From Micromonospora peucetia (GTDB lineage: Bacteria > Actinomycetota > Actinomycetes > Mycobacteriales > Micromonosporaceae), in NCBI RefSeq assembly GCF_900091625.1, contig NZ_FMIC01000002.1:1922001-1986000 (forward strand): a stretch of DNA of 64,000 bases. Reading direction: 5' to 3'. This document shows positions 47,802 to 56,310 of the stretch, in pieces. Positions within the stretch are counted from its first letter, which is position 1, and each line of letters begins with the position of its first letter. Made by a program: the position numbers and the translations under genes. The notes beneath the pieces were generated by a model, which saw only the letters and a program-made list of their open reading frames with translations, did not search any database and was not told the origin of the DNA.

Positions 47802-48599
47802 GTGGATCAGACGGCGCCGCACACCATCGATTCCCTGGCCGCCGACCTGCGCGGTCTCGGCCTGTCAGCCGGCGACGTCGTGCTGGTGCACTCGTCGGTG
47901 CGGGCTCTCGGGTTCGTCGCCGGCGGGGCGCAGTCGGTCGTAGCGGCCCTGCTGGAGGTGCTCGGCCCGGGCGGCACACTGGTGGTGCCCACCCACACCC
48001 CCGACAACACCGATCCTGCCGGTTGGCAGGCTCCGCCCGTGCCCGAAGCGTGGTGGCCGGTGATCCGCGCGAGCACGCCCGGCTTCGACCCGGCGCGCAC
48101 CCCCAGCCGGTACATGGGGATGCTTCCCGAGGTCGTCCGCGCCTGGCCGGGCGCGGTGCGCAGCGACCACCCGCAGGTCTCTTTCGCCGCCCTCGGCACG
48201 CGGGCGGCGGAGATCGTGGCCGGCCACCGCCTGGACGACGCGCTGGGCGAGCAGTCGCCGCTCGGCGCGGTGTACCGACTCGACGGCCGGGTGCTCCTGC
48301 TCGGGTGCGGGTACGACTCGAACACGTCGCTGCATCTCGCCGAGTGGCGGCAGGCGACCGCTCCCCGCACCGAGCAGGGCGCCTCGGTGCGGCACCCGGA
48401 CGGCGGCAGCCACTGGCTGACCTGGACCGACGTACAGACCGACGAGGACGACTTCCCGCAGCTCGGTGCCGACTTCGAGGCGACCGGCGCGGCCGCCTCG
48501 GGCCGGGTCGGCGAGGCCACGGCGCGGCTGATGTCCCAGCGTGCGCTGGTCGACTTCGCCACCGCCTGGCTGGCCGCCCACCGGCGCCGGATCAGTTGA
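47802..48599 (+). CDS. Aminoglycoside N(3)-acetyltransferase-like protein (AAC(3) family)
   Basis: A 265-residue protein of the antibiotic N-acetyltransferase family. It shows GDVVLVHSSVRALGFVAGGA near residue 24 (VHSSxxxxG), GPGGTLVVPTHTPDNT near 56, the conserved RSDHPQVSFAALG near 119 and GCGYDSNTSLHLAEWRQATA near 168. Characterised members acetylate the 3-amino group of aminoglycosides. Actinomycetes carry related genes whose natural substrates are unknown, so resistance is not implied by sequence alone. It starts at GTG 47802. Its end overlaps by eight bases the remnant of a hydrolase gene on the other strand. Confidence 0.87.
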   Translation: MDQTAPHTIDSLAADLRGLGLSAGDVVLVHSSVRALGFVAGGAQSVVAALLEVLGPGGTLVVPTHTPDNTDPAGWQAPPVPEAWWPVIRASTPGFDPARTPSRYMGMLPEVVRAWPGAVRSDHPQVSFAALGTRAAEIVAGHRLDDALGEQSPLGAVYRLDGRVLLLGCGYDSNTSLHLAEWRQATAPRTEQGASVRHPDGGSHWLTWTDVQTDEDDFPQLGADFEATGAAASGRVGEATARLMSQRALVDFATAWLAAHRRRIS

Positions 48600-48706
48600 C
48601 GCGGTCGAGAAAATCCGGAGTGCGCCCCATGAGCAGCGCCGCCGCCTGCTCGTCGTGGTCGACGCTGCCGCTGTCGGCGAAGAGGTGACCGGCGCCGGGG
48701 TTGCCG
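48592..48706 (-). pseudogene. C-terminal remnant of a dienelactone-hydrolase-like gene
   Basis: About 37 codons ending at the stop near 48592 read NPGAGHLFADSGSVDHDEQA, then AALLMGRTPDFLDRV. This is the usual C-terminal end of dienelactone hydrolases (YPGxGHLFxDxxxxDYDxxA with the catalytic His). The N-terminal two thirds, including the nucleophile Cys/Ser region, is absent. The fragment abuts the epoxide hydrolase stop at 48707, so the hydrolase gene seems to have replaced the body of an older gene. Confidence 0.7.
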
Positions 48707-49852
48707 TCAGCGGAGCTGGCGGAAGAACTTCCGCACGTCGTCGACCAGGAGGTCGGGTGCCTCCAAGGCCGCGAAGTGGCCGCCACGGCTGAATTCGCTC
48801 CAGTGCACCACGTTGTGGTCGCGTTCGGCGAGGGGCCGGAGGGTGATGTCGTTGGGGAACACGGCCACCCCGGTCGGCACCTGTGACCGCGGGCTGGCCT
48901 GGCCCCAGGTGCGGGCGTCCTCGTAGTAGATCCGGGCGGCGGATCCGGCGGTGCCGGTCAGCCAGTACACCGAGACGTCGGTGAGGATCAGGTCGCGGTC
49001 GACGGCGTCCTCGGGCAGGCCGGCGCTCGGGTCGGTCCACTCCTTGAACTTCTCGATGATCCACGCGAGCTGGCCGACCGGTGAATCGGTGAGGGCGTAG
49101 GAGATCGTCTGCGGCCGGGTCGACTGGACGATGGCGTACCCGGACATGTCCTGGCCCCAGGTCTTCATGAACGCGAGGCGGGCCTGGTCTGCCTCGGTGA
49201 GGCCGACCAGCTCGGCCGGATCGCCGGAGGGGAAGGTGCCCAGGTTGTTGACGTGCACCCCGATCACGTGATCGGGGTCGATGCGGCCGAGTTCGGGGGT
49301 GACGATCGCTCCGGTGTCGCCGCCCTGGGCGCCGTAGCGGTGGTAGCCGAGGCGCTTCATCAGCTCGGCCCAGGCATGGGCCACCCGGCTGGTGCCCCAT
49401 CCGGGTGCGGCGAGCGGAGTGGAAAAGCCGAAGCCGGGCAGGGACGGGGCCACGACGTGGAAGGCGTCGGCGGGATCGCCACCGTACCGGGCGGGATCGG
49501 TCAGCGGGCCGATGATGTTCATGAACTCCACGACCGAGCCGGGCCAGCCGTGGGTGAGGATGAGCGGCACCGCTTCCGGCTCAGGCGACCGGACGTGCAG
49601 GAAGTGCACGGTCTGTCCGTCGATGTCGGTGGTGAACTGGGGAAACTCGTTCAGCCGTGCCTCATGGGCGCGCCAGTCGTATTCGGTGCCCCAGTAGTCG
49701 GCCAGACCCTTCAGGTAGCCGAGCGGCACCCCAGCCTCCCAGCCGGCGGTGGGCAACTCGTCCGGCCAACGGGTGTTGGCGAGCCGGTGGCGCAGGTCGT
49801 CGAGGCGGTCCTGGGAAATCTCGATCCGGAACGGGGTGATCTGTTCGCTCAT
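48707..49852 (-). CDS. Epoxide hydrolase (alpha/beta hydrolase, EHN family)
   Basis: A 381-residue hydrolase with the N-terminal EHN domain ([20 protein letters not shown], then TRWPDEL). [20 protein letters not shown] holds the oxyanion HGWP motif, and [20 protein letters not shown] carries the nucleophile Asp in GGDTG. The lid contributes Tyr residues, and [16 protein letters not shown] at the end holds the catalytic His. It turns epoxides into diols. The start is 49852 (MSEQ) or GTG 49861; no strong ribosome site is seen. It diverges from a WYL regulator. Confidence 0.9.
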   Translation of the reverse strand: MSEQITPFRIEISQDRLDDLRHRLANTRWPDELPTAGWEAGVPLGYLKGLADYWGTEYDWRAHEARLNEFPQFTTDIDGQTVHFLHVRSPEPEAVPLILTHGWPGSVVEFMNIIGPLTDPARYGGDPADAFHVVAPSLPGFGFSTPLAAPGWGTSRVAHAWAELMKRLGYHRYGAQGGDTGAIVTPELGRIDPDHVIGVHVNNLGTFPSGDPAELVGLTEADQARLAFMKTWGQDMSGYAIVQSTRPQTISYALTDSPVGQLAWIIEKFKEWTDPSAGLPEDAVDRDLILTDVSVYWLTGTAGSAARIYYEDARTWGQASPRSQVPTGVAVFPNDITLRPLAERDHNVVHWSEFSRGGHFAALEAPDLLVDDVRKFFRQLR

Positions 49853-49871
49853 GAGGATCACACTACGAGCG

Positions 49872-49896
49872 AGCTAGGACAGGTCTGGCCCTAGCT
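49872..49896. promoter_or_regulatory. Inverted repeat in the epoxide hydrolase / WYL regulator promoter
   Basis: AGCTAGG (49872-49878) and CCTAGCT (49890-49896) are exact complements with an 11-base spacer that holds a weaker GGACAG/CTGGCC symmetry. It lies between the divergent starts at 49852 and 49915, the expected site for an autoregulating WYL protein. Confidence 0.55.
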
Positions 49897-49914
49897 TCCT
49901 GGCAGACTCGGGGC

Positions 49915-50871
49915 ATGTTGGAAACCTCCGCCCGGTTGCTGCGGCTGCTCGGGCTGCTACAGACACCCCGCGAGTGGTCCGGCGCCGAGCTGGCGCAGCG
50001 TCTTGAAATCGACGTACGGACCGTGCGCCGCGACATCCAGAAGCTGCGTGACCTCGACTACCCCGTGCACACCACCCCGGGCGCCGCCGGTTACCGGCTC
50101 GGCGCGGGAACGAAGCTCCCGCCGCTGCTTCTCGACGACGACGAGGCCGTCGCTGTCGCGATCGGGCTGCGCACCGCCGCCAGCGGCACGGTCACCGGCA
50201 TCGAGGACAACTCGCTACGCGCGTTGGCCAAGCTCGAACAGGTCCTGCCGTCGCGCCTACGGCACCGGGTCAACCTGCTGCACTCGGTCACCGTCACGGT
50301 TTCCGCCGCCGGTCCCACCGTCGACCCGGACGTGCTGGTCGCCATCGCCACCGCCTGCCGCGACCACCAGAGGCTCCGCTTCGACTACCGCCGCCACGAC
50401 GGCACCTCGTCGGTACGCGACGCCGAGCCCCACCGGCTCGTCCACACCGGACGGCGCTGGTACCTCATCGGTTGGGACACCGACCGAAGCGACTGGCGCA
50501 CCTACCGCGTCGACCGGATCCAACCGCGCATCCCGACCGGACCCCGATTCGCGCCACGGCAAGCACCCGACGCAGACTTCGCCGCGTACCTGACCCGCGG
50601 TGTGTCCACCGCCCCCTACCGCTACCAGGCTCGGATCACCCTGTACGCCTCAGCCGAGACCGCCGCCGAACGGATCGCGCCCACCGTCGGGGTCATCGAA
50701 GCCATCGACCCGCACACCTGCATGCTGCACACCGGGTCGAACTCCCTGGACGAGATCGCCGTCTACGTCGCGCTGTTCGGCTTCCGCTTCCGCATCCACC
50801 AGCCACCCGAGCTGATCACACACGTCCGAGGCCTCGCCGCCCGACTGGCCGAAGCCGTCGAGGCCTCCTGA
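49915..50871 (+). CDS. YafY-type WYL-domain transcriptional regulator
   Basis: A 318-residue regulator. An N-terminal winged helix-turn-helix (ETSARLLRLLGLLQTPREWS, AELAQRLEIDVRTVRRDIQK, about 1-55) is followed by a WYL domain with RLRFDYRRHDGTSSVRDAEP near 155 and PHRLVHTGRRWYLIGWDTDR near 170, which supplies the WYL triad. A C-terminal WCX segment follows. Such proteins sense ligands and act on the adjacent operon. The divergent epoxide hydrolase is the likely target. Confidence 0.88.
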   Translation: MLETSARLLRLLGLLQTPREWSGAELAQRLEIDVRTVRRDIQKLRDLDYPVHTTPGAAGYRLGAGTKLPPLLLDDDEAVAVAIGLRTAASGTVTGIEDNSLRALAKLEQVLPSRLRHRVNLLHSVTVTVSAAGPTVDPDVLVAIATACRDHQRLRFDYRRHDGTSSVRDAEPHRLVHTGRRWYLIGWDTDRSDWRTYRVDRIQPRIPTGPRFAPRQAPDADFAAYLTRGVSTAPYRYQARITLYASAETAAERIAPTVGVIEAIDPHTCMLHTGSNSLDEIAVYVALFGFRFRIHQPPELITHVRGLAARLAEAVEAS

Positions 50872-51013
50872 GCACCGCGTTGGTCAAGGTGTACGTCGGG
50901 GTACGCCTAGACCAGACCCGCATTACGCCTACCAGGACCGGTGACACCACGCGGACCACATGATCTTCTGAATCCGCGGGGAAGCGGCGGGAGAGCGTGC
51001 CGTACAAGCATCG

Positions 51014-51385
51014 TCAGCCTGAGGCCTCCCCGACGCCGGCTCGTTCGCGCGCAGCGAGGATGTCCGGGACGTGCGTCTCGGCCCACTGTCGTACGGCACG
51101 CAGCGGAACCAGCAGGGAACGGCCGAGCTCGGTCAGGGCGTATTCGACGTGCGGCGGGTTGCCGCCCAGGTTGGTACGGGTGAGCAGGCCGTCAGCCTCC
51201 ATGGCGCGCAGCGTCTCGGTGAGGGCCTTGGGGGTGATCCCGCGGATGTGCGCTTTGAGTTCGGTGAACCGCATCGGTCCGTCCTCCAGTGCGTTGACGG
51301 CGAACACCGTCCAACGCGCCCCGATGCGGTGCAGCACGGTGCGACTCGGGCACGTCGCCGCCATGACGTTGTACGCCTTGCCCAT
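51014..51385 (-). CDS. HxlR-type transcriptional regulator
   Basis: A 123-residue winged-helix protein. It starts at ATG 51385 (MGKAYNVMAATCPSRTVLHR) and continues IGARWTVFAVNALEDGPMRF, with the HxlR signature CPSRxVLxxIGxRWT near 12. RGITPKALTETLRAMEADGL is the recognition region and NPPHVEYALTELGRSLL follows. HxlR members often respond to quinones or other electrophiles. It diverges from an SDR/MFS operon. Confidence 0.9.
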   Translation of the reverse strand: MGKAYNVMAATCPSRTVLHRIGARWTVFAVNALEDGPMRFTELKAHIRGITPKALTETLRAMEADGLLTRTNLGGNPPHVEYALTELGRSLLVPLRAVRQWAETHVPDILAARERAGVGEASG

Positions 51386-51408
51386 GGGGGTCCTCTCGGT
51401 AGCGTTGA

Positions 51409-51436
51409 AGATACCGGTAGCAAATGTATACCGTCG
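51409..51436. promoter_or_regulatory. ATACCG direct repeat in the HxlR/SDR promoter
   Basis: ATACCG occurs at 51411-51416 (within the palindrome TACCGGTA, 51412-51419) and at 51428-51433, spaced 17 bases. It sits between the divergent starts at 51385 and 51442. It is a candidate HxlR site; the second copy could also serve as part of the promoter. Confidence 0.45.
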
Positions 51437-51441
51437 CGGTC

Positions 51442-52122
51442 ATGAGCGAGAACCTGACAGGCAAGCGGATCCTGGTCGTCGGCGGGGCCCGCGGTATCGG
51501 CGCTGAGATCATCCGGCGCACCGGGCAGGCCGGCGCCGACGTCGTCGTCGCCACACGGTCTGGCCCCGAGGTCCAGATCGACGTCACCGACGAGACCACC
51601 ATCGCGCGGGCCGCGGAGTCGCTCGGCGCCTTCGACCACGTGATCTCCACCGCGTCGGCTCACCATGACGTGCCGGTGCCCGACCTGGAACACGACAAGA
51701 TCCAGGCCGCGTTCTCCGCAAAGGTCGTCGGCCCGCTGCTGCTGGCCAAGCACTTCGCCCCACGGATGCCTGCCGACGGATCGTTCCTGTTCTTCTCCGG
51801 CATTGTGGGCTGGCAGCCCAAGCCCGGCACCGTCGTCAAAGGTACTGCGAATGCTGCCCTGGCCGCGCTGGTCACCCACCTGGCCGTCGAGCTCGCGCCG
51901 CTGCGTGTCAACGCCATCGCGCCCGGTATCACCGACTCTGGCACCTGGGACCGGCTTCCGGACGAGCGTCGCCGTGCCTTGTACGACAGAGCCGCCGCGG
52001 CCTCCCTCGCAGGCAGGGTCGGGACGCTCGAGGACGTCACCGACACCGCCCTGTGGCTCCTGGGTGCGGGATGGGTGACGGGCGAGACGGTCCATGTCGA
52101 CGGCGGCGCCCGGCACCGCTGA
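51442..52122 (+). CDS. SDR-family protein lacking the catalytic Tyr-Lys pair
   Basis: A 226-residue Rossmann protein of the short-chain dehydrogenase family. The cofactor loop is GKRILVVGGARGIGAEIIRR near residue 6. The usual YxxxK lies in an alignable position near 140-160 (PGTVVKGTANAALAALVTHL), but Tyr and Lys are replaced by Lys and Asn. The Ser (FFSGIVGW) and the LAVELAPLRVNAIAPG and GETVHVDGG motifs remain. The protein may bind NAD(P) without ordinary SDR chemistry. It begins with the ATG at 51442 and is followed by an MFS gene. HxlR diverges upstream. Confidence 0.82.
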   Translation: MSENLTGKRILVVGGARGIGAEIIRRTGQAGADVVVATRSGPEVQIDVTDETTIARAAESLGAFDHVISTASAHHDVPVPDLEHDKIQAAFSAKVVGPLLLAKHFAPRMPADGSFLFFSGIVGWQPKPGTVVKGTANAALAALVTHLAVELAPLRVNAIAPGITDSGTWDRLPDERRRALYDRAAAASLAGRVGTLEDVTDTALWLLGAGWVTGETVHVDGGARHR

Positions 52123-52141
52123 TCCCAGCGCCACCAACACC

Positions 52142-53368
52142 ATGGCAACCACCAAGATCCAGGCGCGTGCCCTCGTCCGTGCCTCCGGAGGCCCCCGCTA
52201 TGCCGTCGCCCTGGCCGTGGACGCGCTCGGCACCGGCCTGCTGCGACCCTTTCTGCTGCTCTACGGGGTGATGGTGCTCAGGCTGCCCGCGTCGGCCACC
52301 GGCATCGCCTTGACGGCCGGCATGGTCGTTGCTCTCGTGTGCATGCCCGCGGTGGGCCGATGGCTGGACCGGGGCGCGCGCAGCACGGTCGTGGCGGCGT
52401 CGATGCTGGTACGGGTGCTGGGCGTGGCGCTGCTGCTGGCCACCCCGACGGGGAACGTCTGGCTGTTCGCGACAGCCGCGCTCTTCCTCGGCATCGGCAA
52501 CCAGGCATGGCCGGCCGCCCACGCCGCCCTCGTGGCCACGGTCTCCCACGGCCGGGAACGCGACGCCGCTCTCGCAGGGGGCCGCGCCCTGCGCAACGCC
52601 GGCCTGGGCGCCGGTGCACTCCTCGCCACCGTGTGCCTGGCGGGCGGCACCACCGCGTTGCAGGCGCTGGCAGTCGTCACCGGGCTCGCCTACCTCGCCG
52701 CGGCGGCCCTGGCGTGGTCGGTTCACGTGCACGCTCATCCGGCCGCTACTCCAGCCAAGGACAGGGCCGATGAGCCCGCACCCCGGATGCGTACGCTGCT
52801 GGCCGCCAACGTGATCTACGTCTTCTGCCTCAACGTCCCCGAAATCGCGCTTCCTCTGGTCCTGGTGACCCAGTTGCACGCCTCTCCGGTGTGGTCGGCA
52901 GCCATCTTCGTGGCCAACACGGTCCTGGTGGTTACCCTGCAGGTTCCGGTCACCGTCCTGATGTCCCGCTTCTCCCGGCGGACCGTGCTTACTCTCGCCG
53001 GCGTGGTGCTTGCCGCGTCCTATCTCGGCTTCCTCGCGGCCACCTCACTGGGACACGGCTGGGGTGCCCCGGCTGTCGCCACGGTGTCCGTGGTCTGCAC
53101 CATCGGCGAGATCATCTATGCCGGCAGCGCCACCGCGCTTGTCACCGCCCTCGCTCCGGCCCATGTCCTGGGACGCGCCCTCGCCCGCTTCCAGTTCTCC
53201 ACGGGCTTCGGCCTCGCCGTCTCCCCGGCGGTCATCACCGCTCTCGCCTCCCGCGGCTCGGCCGCCCTCTGGGGCAGCCTCGCCGCTGCGACGCTCCTCT
53301 CCGCCTCCGCCGTTGCCACCGAGAAGGATCAAGGAACACGGCTCAACCGGGCGCGAGCAGGCCGCTGA
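52142..53368 (+). CDS. MFS transporter
   Basis: A 408-residue membrane protein with about 12 hydrophobic segments. MFS features include ALAVDALGTGLLRPFLLLYG in helix 1, the loop motif GRWLDRGARSTVVAAS near 70 and a central charged loop near 205-225 (HAHPAATPAKDRADEPAPRM). The C-terminal half repeats the pattern. Export of a small compound is likely; substrate unknown. The ATG at 52142 follows the SDR stop by 19 bases. An earlier in-frame start at 52094 overlaps the SDR gene and would suit translational coupling. Confidence 0.85.
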   Translation: MATTKIQARALVRASGGPRYAVALAVDALGTGLLRPFLLLYGVMVLRLPASATGIALTAGMVVALVCMPAVGRWLDRGARSTVVAASMLVRVLGVALLLATPTGNVWLFATAALFLGIGNQAWPAAHAALVATVSHGRERDAALAGGRALRNAGLGAGALLATVCLAGGTTALQALAVVTGLAYLAAAALAWSVHVHAHPAATPAKDRADEPAPRMRTLLAANVIYVFCLNVPEIALPLVLVTQLHASPVWSAAIFVANTVLVVTLQVPVTVLMSRFSRRTVLTLAGVVLAASYLGFLAATSLGHGWGAPAVATVSVVCTIGEIIYAGSATALVTALAPAHVLGRALARFQFSTGFGLAVSPAVITALASRGSAALWGSLAAATLLSASAVATEKDQGTRLNRARAGR

Positions 53369-53469
53369 ACGAGGCGGTGCGCGCCGACAGTAAGGAGCCC
53401 AACCGGCCGCAGGTCGTGGGGATCATCCGATGACGCCACGGCTCTTGGCAGGTGATGCTCCTGAAATAT

Positions 53470-53510
53470 CGAAGGCCCTGGTGGGACTCGCGTCCTGACC
53501 AGGGCCTTCG
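53470..53510. terminator. Terminator downstream of tRNA-Gly and MFS gene
   Basis: Perfect 13-bp arms (CGAAGGCCCTGGT at 53470-53482; complement at 53498-53510), 15-nt loop. It lies four bases past the 3' end of the minus-strand tRNA and about 100 past the MFS stop. Confidence 0.85.
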
Positions 53511-53513
53511 TGT

Positions 53514-53587
53514 TGGAGCGGGTGACGGGAATCGAACCCGCACTGTCAGCTTGGGAAGCTGATGTTCTGCCATTGAACTACACCCGC
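53514..53587 (-). tRNA. tRNA-Gly (anticodon CCC)
   Basis: On the minus strand the acceptor stem GCGGGTG (53581-53587) pairs with CACCCGC, followed by discriminator T and an encoded CCA (53514-53516). The D arm contains GTTCAATGGCAGAAC. The anticodon stem is TCAGC/GCTGA around TTCCCAA, with CCC at 53553-53555. The T arm is CGGGTTCGATTCCCG. It is 71 nt plus CCA. It reads the GGG codon. Confidence 0.95.
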
Positions 53588-53903
53588 GGGCGGCACCACT
53601 GTACCTGAGTCGCCACGCCGGTGCACCCAGGTACCCCTCCGACGCGCGGGCCGCCGCGATCTTGACAGGAAGCCCTCAGCGGCCATCCGCACGAAGATCG
53701 CCAGGCGCGGCGGTGCAACCGCCCCGACGTGGGGTGCCAGCGGGACGTCGACACGACCGCCGCCGGCGACCACCTCGCGAAAAAGTTCCACCACGGCAAC
53801 ACATCGCCATTCTCAAATTCATCGATCGGTTGTAACGTCTGCCCAACGTTCTCAGCCACGGCGTGACACACCCCCTGTCGCGCGGCCAGAAAGAGGTGGG
53901 CCC
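53588..53903. other. Region between tRNA-Gly and the zinc protease gene
   Basis: About 315 bases with no supportable gene. It should hold the tRNA promoter (minus) and the protease promoter (plus). It turns AT-richer near 53790-53840, just before the protease leader. Confidence 0.45.
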
Positions 53904-54890
53904 ATGGGACTCCGTCCCAACCTGCTGACCCGGCGTACGGCCGGCGTCGCGTCGACGACCCTCGCGCTGCTGCTCAGCACCGCCGCCGTGGGCGTCCTAC
54001 CGGCCGCTTCGGCCTTCTCCGCCGCCCCGGCCGAGGTCTGCGCCGAGCCGGCCGACGTCCACTCGGACGCCCGCATCAAGCCGGGCGGCGGGGCCAAGCA
54101 CGAGCCGAACGAGCTGACCCTCGCAGAGACCCGCGAGCGCGAGGCCGACCTGGCCGCCGCGGTGCGTGAGCGGACCCGGTTCCGCGCCGGCGCAGGTGCC
54201 TCCACGATGGCCGCCAGCGTCACCATTCCCGTCGTGGTGCACGTGATCCAGGAGAACAGCACCCGGGCCGGCGGCAACATCCCCGACTCGATGATCAACT
54301 CGCAGATCAGCGTGCTGAACCAGTCGTTCAGCGGGGCGACCGGCGGCGCTTCCACCGCGTTCGCCTTCCAGCTCCAGAGCATCAACCGGGTGACGAACCC
54401 GGCGTGGTACCCGATCGTGTCGGGCTCCTCGGCCGAGCGGTCGATGAAGACCTCGCTGCGTACGGGCGGCAAGAACACCCTCAACATCTACCTGGGCGAG
54501 CTGAGCAACAACCTGCTCGGCTGGGCGACCTTCCCGACCCGGAAGCTCAACACCATGGACGGCGTCGTCGTGCTGAGCGAGTCGCTGCCGGGCGGCACCG
54601 CCACCAACTACAACCAGGGCGACACGGGCACCCACGAGGTCGGCCACTGGCTGAACCTCTACCACACCTTCCAGGGCGGCTGCTCCGGCTCGGGCGACAG
54701 CGTCAGCGACACCGCGGCCGAGGCGTCGCCGGCCTCCGGCTGCCCGACCGGGCGGGACACCTGCACCGCCCCGGGCGTCGACCCGATCACCAACTTCATG
54801 GACTACAGCTACGACTCCTGCATGTACCAGTTCACCGCGGGGCAGGCCAGCCGCATGCTGACCGCCTGGAACGCGTACCGCGCGGCGTAG
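53904..54890 (+). CDS. Secreted zinc metalloprotease, M43/pappalysin-like
   Basis: A 328-residue exported protease. The signal peptide covers about 1-40 (LLTRRTAGVASTTLALLLST, AAVGVLPAASA). A charged propeptide follows (about 45-95). The catalytic domain contains GTHEVGHWLNLYHTFQGGC near 235 (HExxHxxxxxH zinc ligands) and the met-turn NFMDYSYDSCMYQFT near 305. Six Cys in the C-terminal part (three pairs) suit a disulfide-stabilised extracellular enzyme. AGGTGGG precedes the ATG at 53904. Substrate unknown. Confidence 0.9.
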   Translation: MGLRPNLLTRRTAGVASTTLALLLSTAAVGVLPAASAFSAAPAEVCAEPADVHSDARIKPGGGAKHEPNELTLAETREREADLAAAVRERTRFRAGAGASTMAASVTIPVVVHVIQENSTRAGGNIPDSMINSQISVLNQSFSGATGGASTAFAFQLQSINRVTNPAWYPIVSGSSAERSMKTSLRTGGKNTLNIYLGELSNNLLGWATFPTRKLNTMDGVVVLSESLPGGTATNYNQGDTGTHEVGHWLNLYHTFQGGCSGSGDSVSDTAAEASPASGCPTGRDTCTAPGVDPITNFMDYSYDSCMYQFTAGQASRMLTAWNAYRAA

Positions 54891-54908
54891 TTTCGCCGTA
54901 CGACCCGA

Positions 54909-54943
54909 CCGGTGCCGGCCTCGCTCGACGGGGCCGGCACCGG
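54909..54943 (+). terminator. Terminator of the zinc protease gene
   Basis: Perfect 12-bp arms (CCGGTGCCGGCC at 54909-54920; complement at 54932-54943), 19 bases after the stop. Confidence 0.8.
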
Positions 54944-54980
54944 CGTCTGCGCGGCCGAGTGGGCGCGCGGGCAGGGGTCA

Positions 54981-55024
54981 CGGTGTGACGCCCCGGACGG
55001 GGGACGGCCCGGGGCGCCACACCG
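54981..55024 (-). terminator. Terminator of the PPOX-like gene
   Basis: Arms CGGTGTGACGCCCCGG (54981-54996) and CCGGGGCGCCACACCG (55009-55024) pair with one mismatch, three bases past the minus-strand stop at 55027. Confidence 0.75.
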
Positions 55025-55026
55025 CG

Positions 55027-55578
55027 TCAGGCGGCCGGGCGGGCGGCGTGGCCGCCGACGCTCCCCGACCGGGTCTCGGGCACCACGGCGGTGCCGGCGG
55101 CAGCCGCGTGGGGATCGAGCCACACCTGGACCGCGGGCCGCCCGTGCCCCTCGACGGCGCCACCCGGGACGCCGGACTCGCGGCGGGCCAGCATCGCCAC
55201 GTCGACGGTGAACTCGAAGACCCGCCAGTCGACCTGCGGCGCGGCCCGCGAACTCCGGGCCAGCCGGGCGACCCGGGCCGGGTCGGTCACCGGCCGGGCG
55301 TGGCCGGCGACGTAGGCCTCGTCGTCACTCTCCTCCGGCGGGAAGGAGTGCAGCGCGTAGCGCCCGTCGCGCTCCAGGTCGCGCCGCTTGGGCGAGTCGA
55401 CGACGAAGCAGAAGAGCCCCTCGTCGGTGATCACCGGGGAGACCGGGTGCACCCGGGGCCCGCCGTCGGCGCGGACGGTGGCCAGGTAGCCGAAGCCCGG
55501 CCCGTACTGCTGCATGAGGAGGCGGATCCCGTCGGCGAGGCGGGGCTCGTCGGCGGCGAATTCGGACCAGGAAGCCAT
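55027..55578 (-). CDS. Pyridoxamine 5'-phosphate oxidase-like FMN/F420-binding protein
   Basis: A 183-residue split-barrel flavoprotein-type protein. Typical elements are GFGYLATVRADGGPRVHPVS near 30, VITDEGLFCFVVDSPKRRDL near 50 and DGRYALHSFPPEESDDEAYV near 72. The C-terminal third has Trp/Phe pairs (QVDWRVFEFTVDVAML) and an Ala/Pro-rich tail. Such proteins bind FMN or F420 and reduce or oxidise small molecules. The natural substrate is unknown. It is divergent from dcd. Confidence 0.82.
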   Translation of the reverse strand: MASWSEFAADEPRLADGIRLLMQQYGPGFGYLATVRADGGPRVHPVSPVITDEGLFCFVVDSPKRRDLERDGRYALHSFPPEESDDEAYVAGHARPVTDPARVARLARSSRAAPQVDWRVFEFTVDVAMLARRESGVPGGAVEGHGRPAVQVWLDPHAAAAGTAVVPETRSGSVGGHAARPAA

Positions 55579-55656
55579 GCGGGCATTCTATCGAACAAAT
55601 GTACGAAGGCACACTCCGACACGCAGGTCACACGTATCGCTCGCTAAGGTGTTCGG

Positions 55657-56235
55657 ATGCTGCTCTCCGACCGCGACCTGGCCTCCGAGATCGAGGCGGG
55701 AACGCTCGCGCTGGAGCCGTTCGAGCCCGCGCTGGTGCAACCGTCCAGCATCGACGTGCGCCTGGACAAGCTCTTCCGGGTCTTCAACAACCACCTCTAC
55801 ACCCACATCGACCCGGCTCAGCAGCAGGACGACCTCACGTCGATGGTCGAGGTGCCCGACGGCGAGCCGTACGTGCTGCACCCGGGCGAGTTCGTGCTCG
55901 CCTCGACGCTGGAGGTGATCTCGCTCGGTGACCAGCTCGCCGGCCGCCTGGAGGGCAAGAGCTCCCTCGGCCGACTCGGGCTGCTCACCCACTCGACGGC
56001 GGGCTTCATCGACCCGGGCTTCTCCGGTCACGTGACCCTCGAGCTGTCGAACGTGGCCAACCTGCCGATCACCCTCTGGCCGGGCATGAAGATCGGCCAG
56101 CTCTGCATCTTCCGGCTCTCGTCGCCGGCCGAGCACCCGTACGGCTCAGCCGTCTACGGCTCGCGCTACCAGGGGCAGCGCGGCCCGACCCCGAGCCGCT
56201 CCTGGCAGCACTGGCGCACCTGGCCGATCCGCTGA
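55657..56235 (+). CDS. dcd: dCTP deaminase (possibly bifunctional dCTP deaminase/dUTPase)
   Basis: A 192-residue trimeric-type deaminase. It starts [20 protein letters not shown] and has [20 protein letters not shown] near 28. The active-site block is [20 protein letters not shown] near 108 (SSxxRxG) and the end is [15 protein letters not shown]. It makes dUTP (or dUMP directly) from dCTP, feeding dTMP synthesis. Actinobacterial enzymes of this length are often bifunctional; the sequence does not settle that. Confidence 0.95.
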   Translation: MLLSDRDLASEIEAGTLALEPFEPALVQPSSIDVRLDKLFRVFNNHLYTHIDPAQQQDDLTSMVEVPDGEPYVLHPGEFVLASTLEVISLGDQLAGRLEGKSSLGRLGLLTHSTAGFIDPGFSGHVTLELSNVANLPITLWPGMKIGQLCIFRLSSPAEHPYGSAVYGSRYQGQRGPTPSRSWQHWRTWPIR

Positions 56236-56249
56236 TCCGACCCGCCACA

Positions 56250-56308
56250 TGTAGGGAAGGGCCCTTTCCTGACGCCCGCCATGCGTTAGGAAAGGGCACT
56301 TCCCTACA
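56250..56308. terminator. 21-bp inverted repeat between dcd and the NlpC/P60 gene
   Basis: Arms 56250-56270 and 56288-56308 (GTAGGGAAGGGCCCTTTCCT in the left) pair with one mismatch, 17-nt loop. It lies between converging genes whose stops are at 56235 and 56311, so it is a bidirectional terminator. Confidence 0.8.
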
Positions 56309-56310
56309 CC

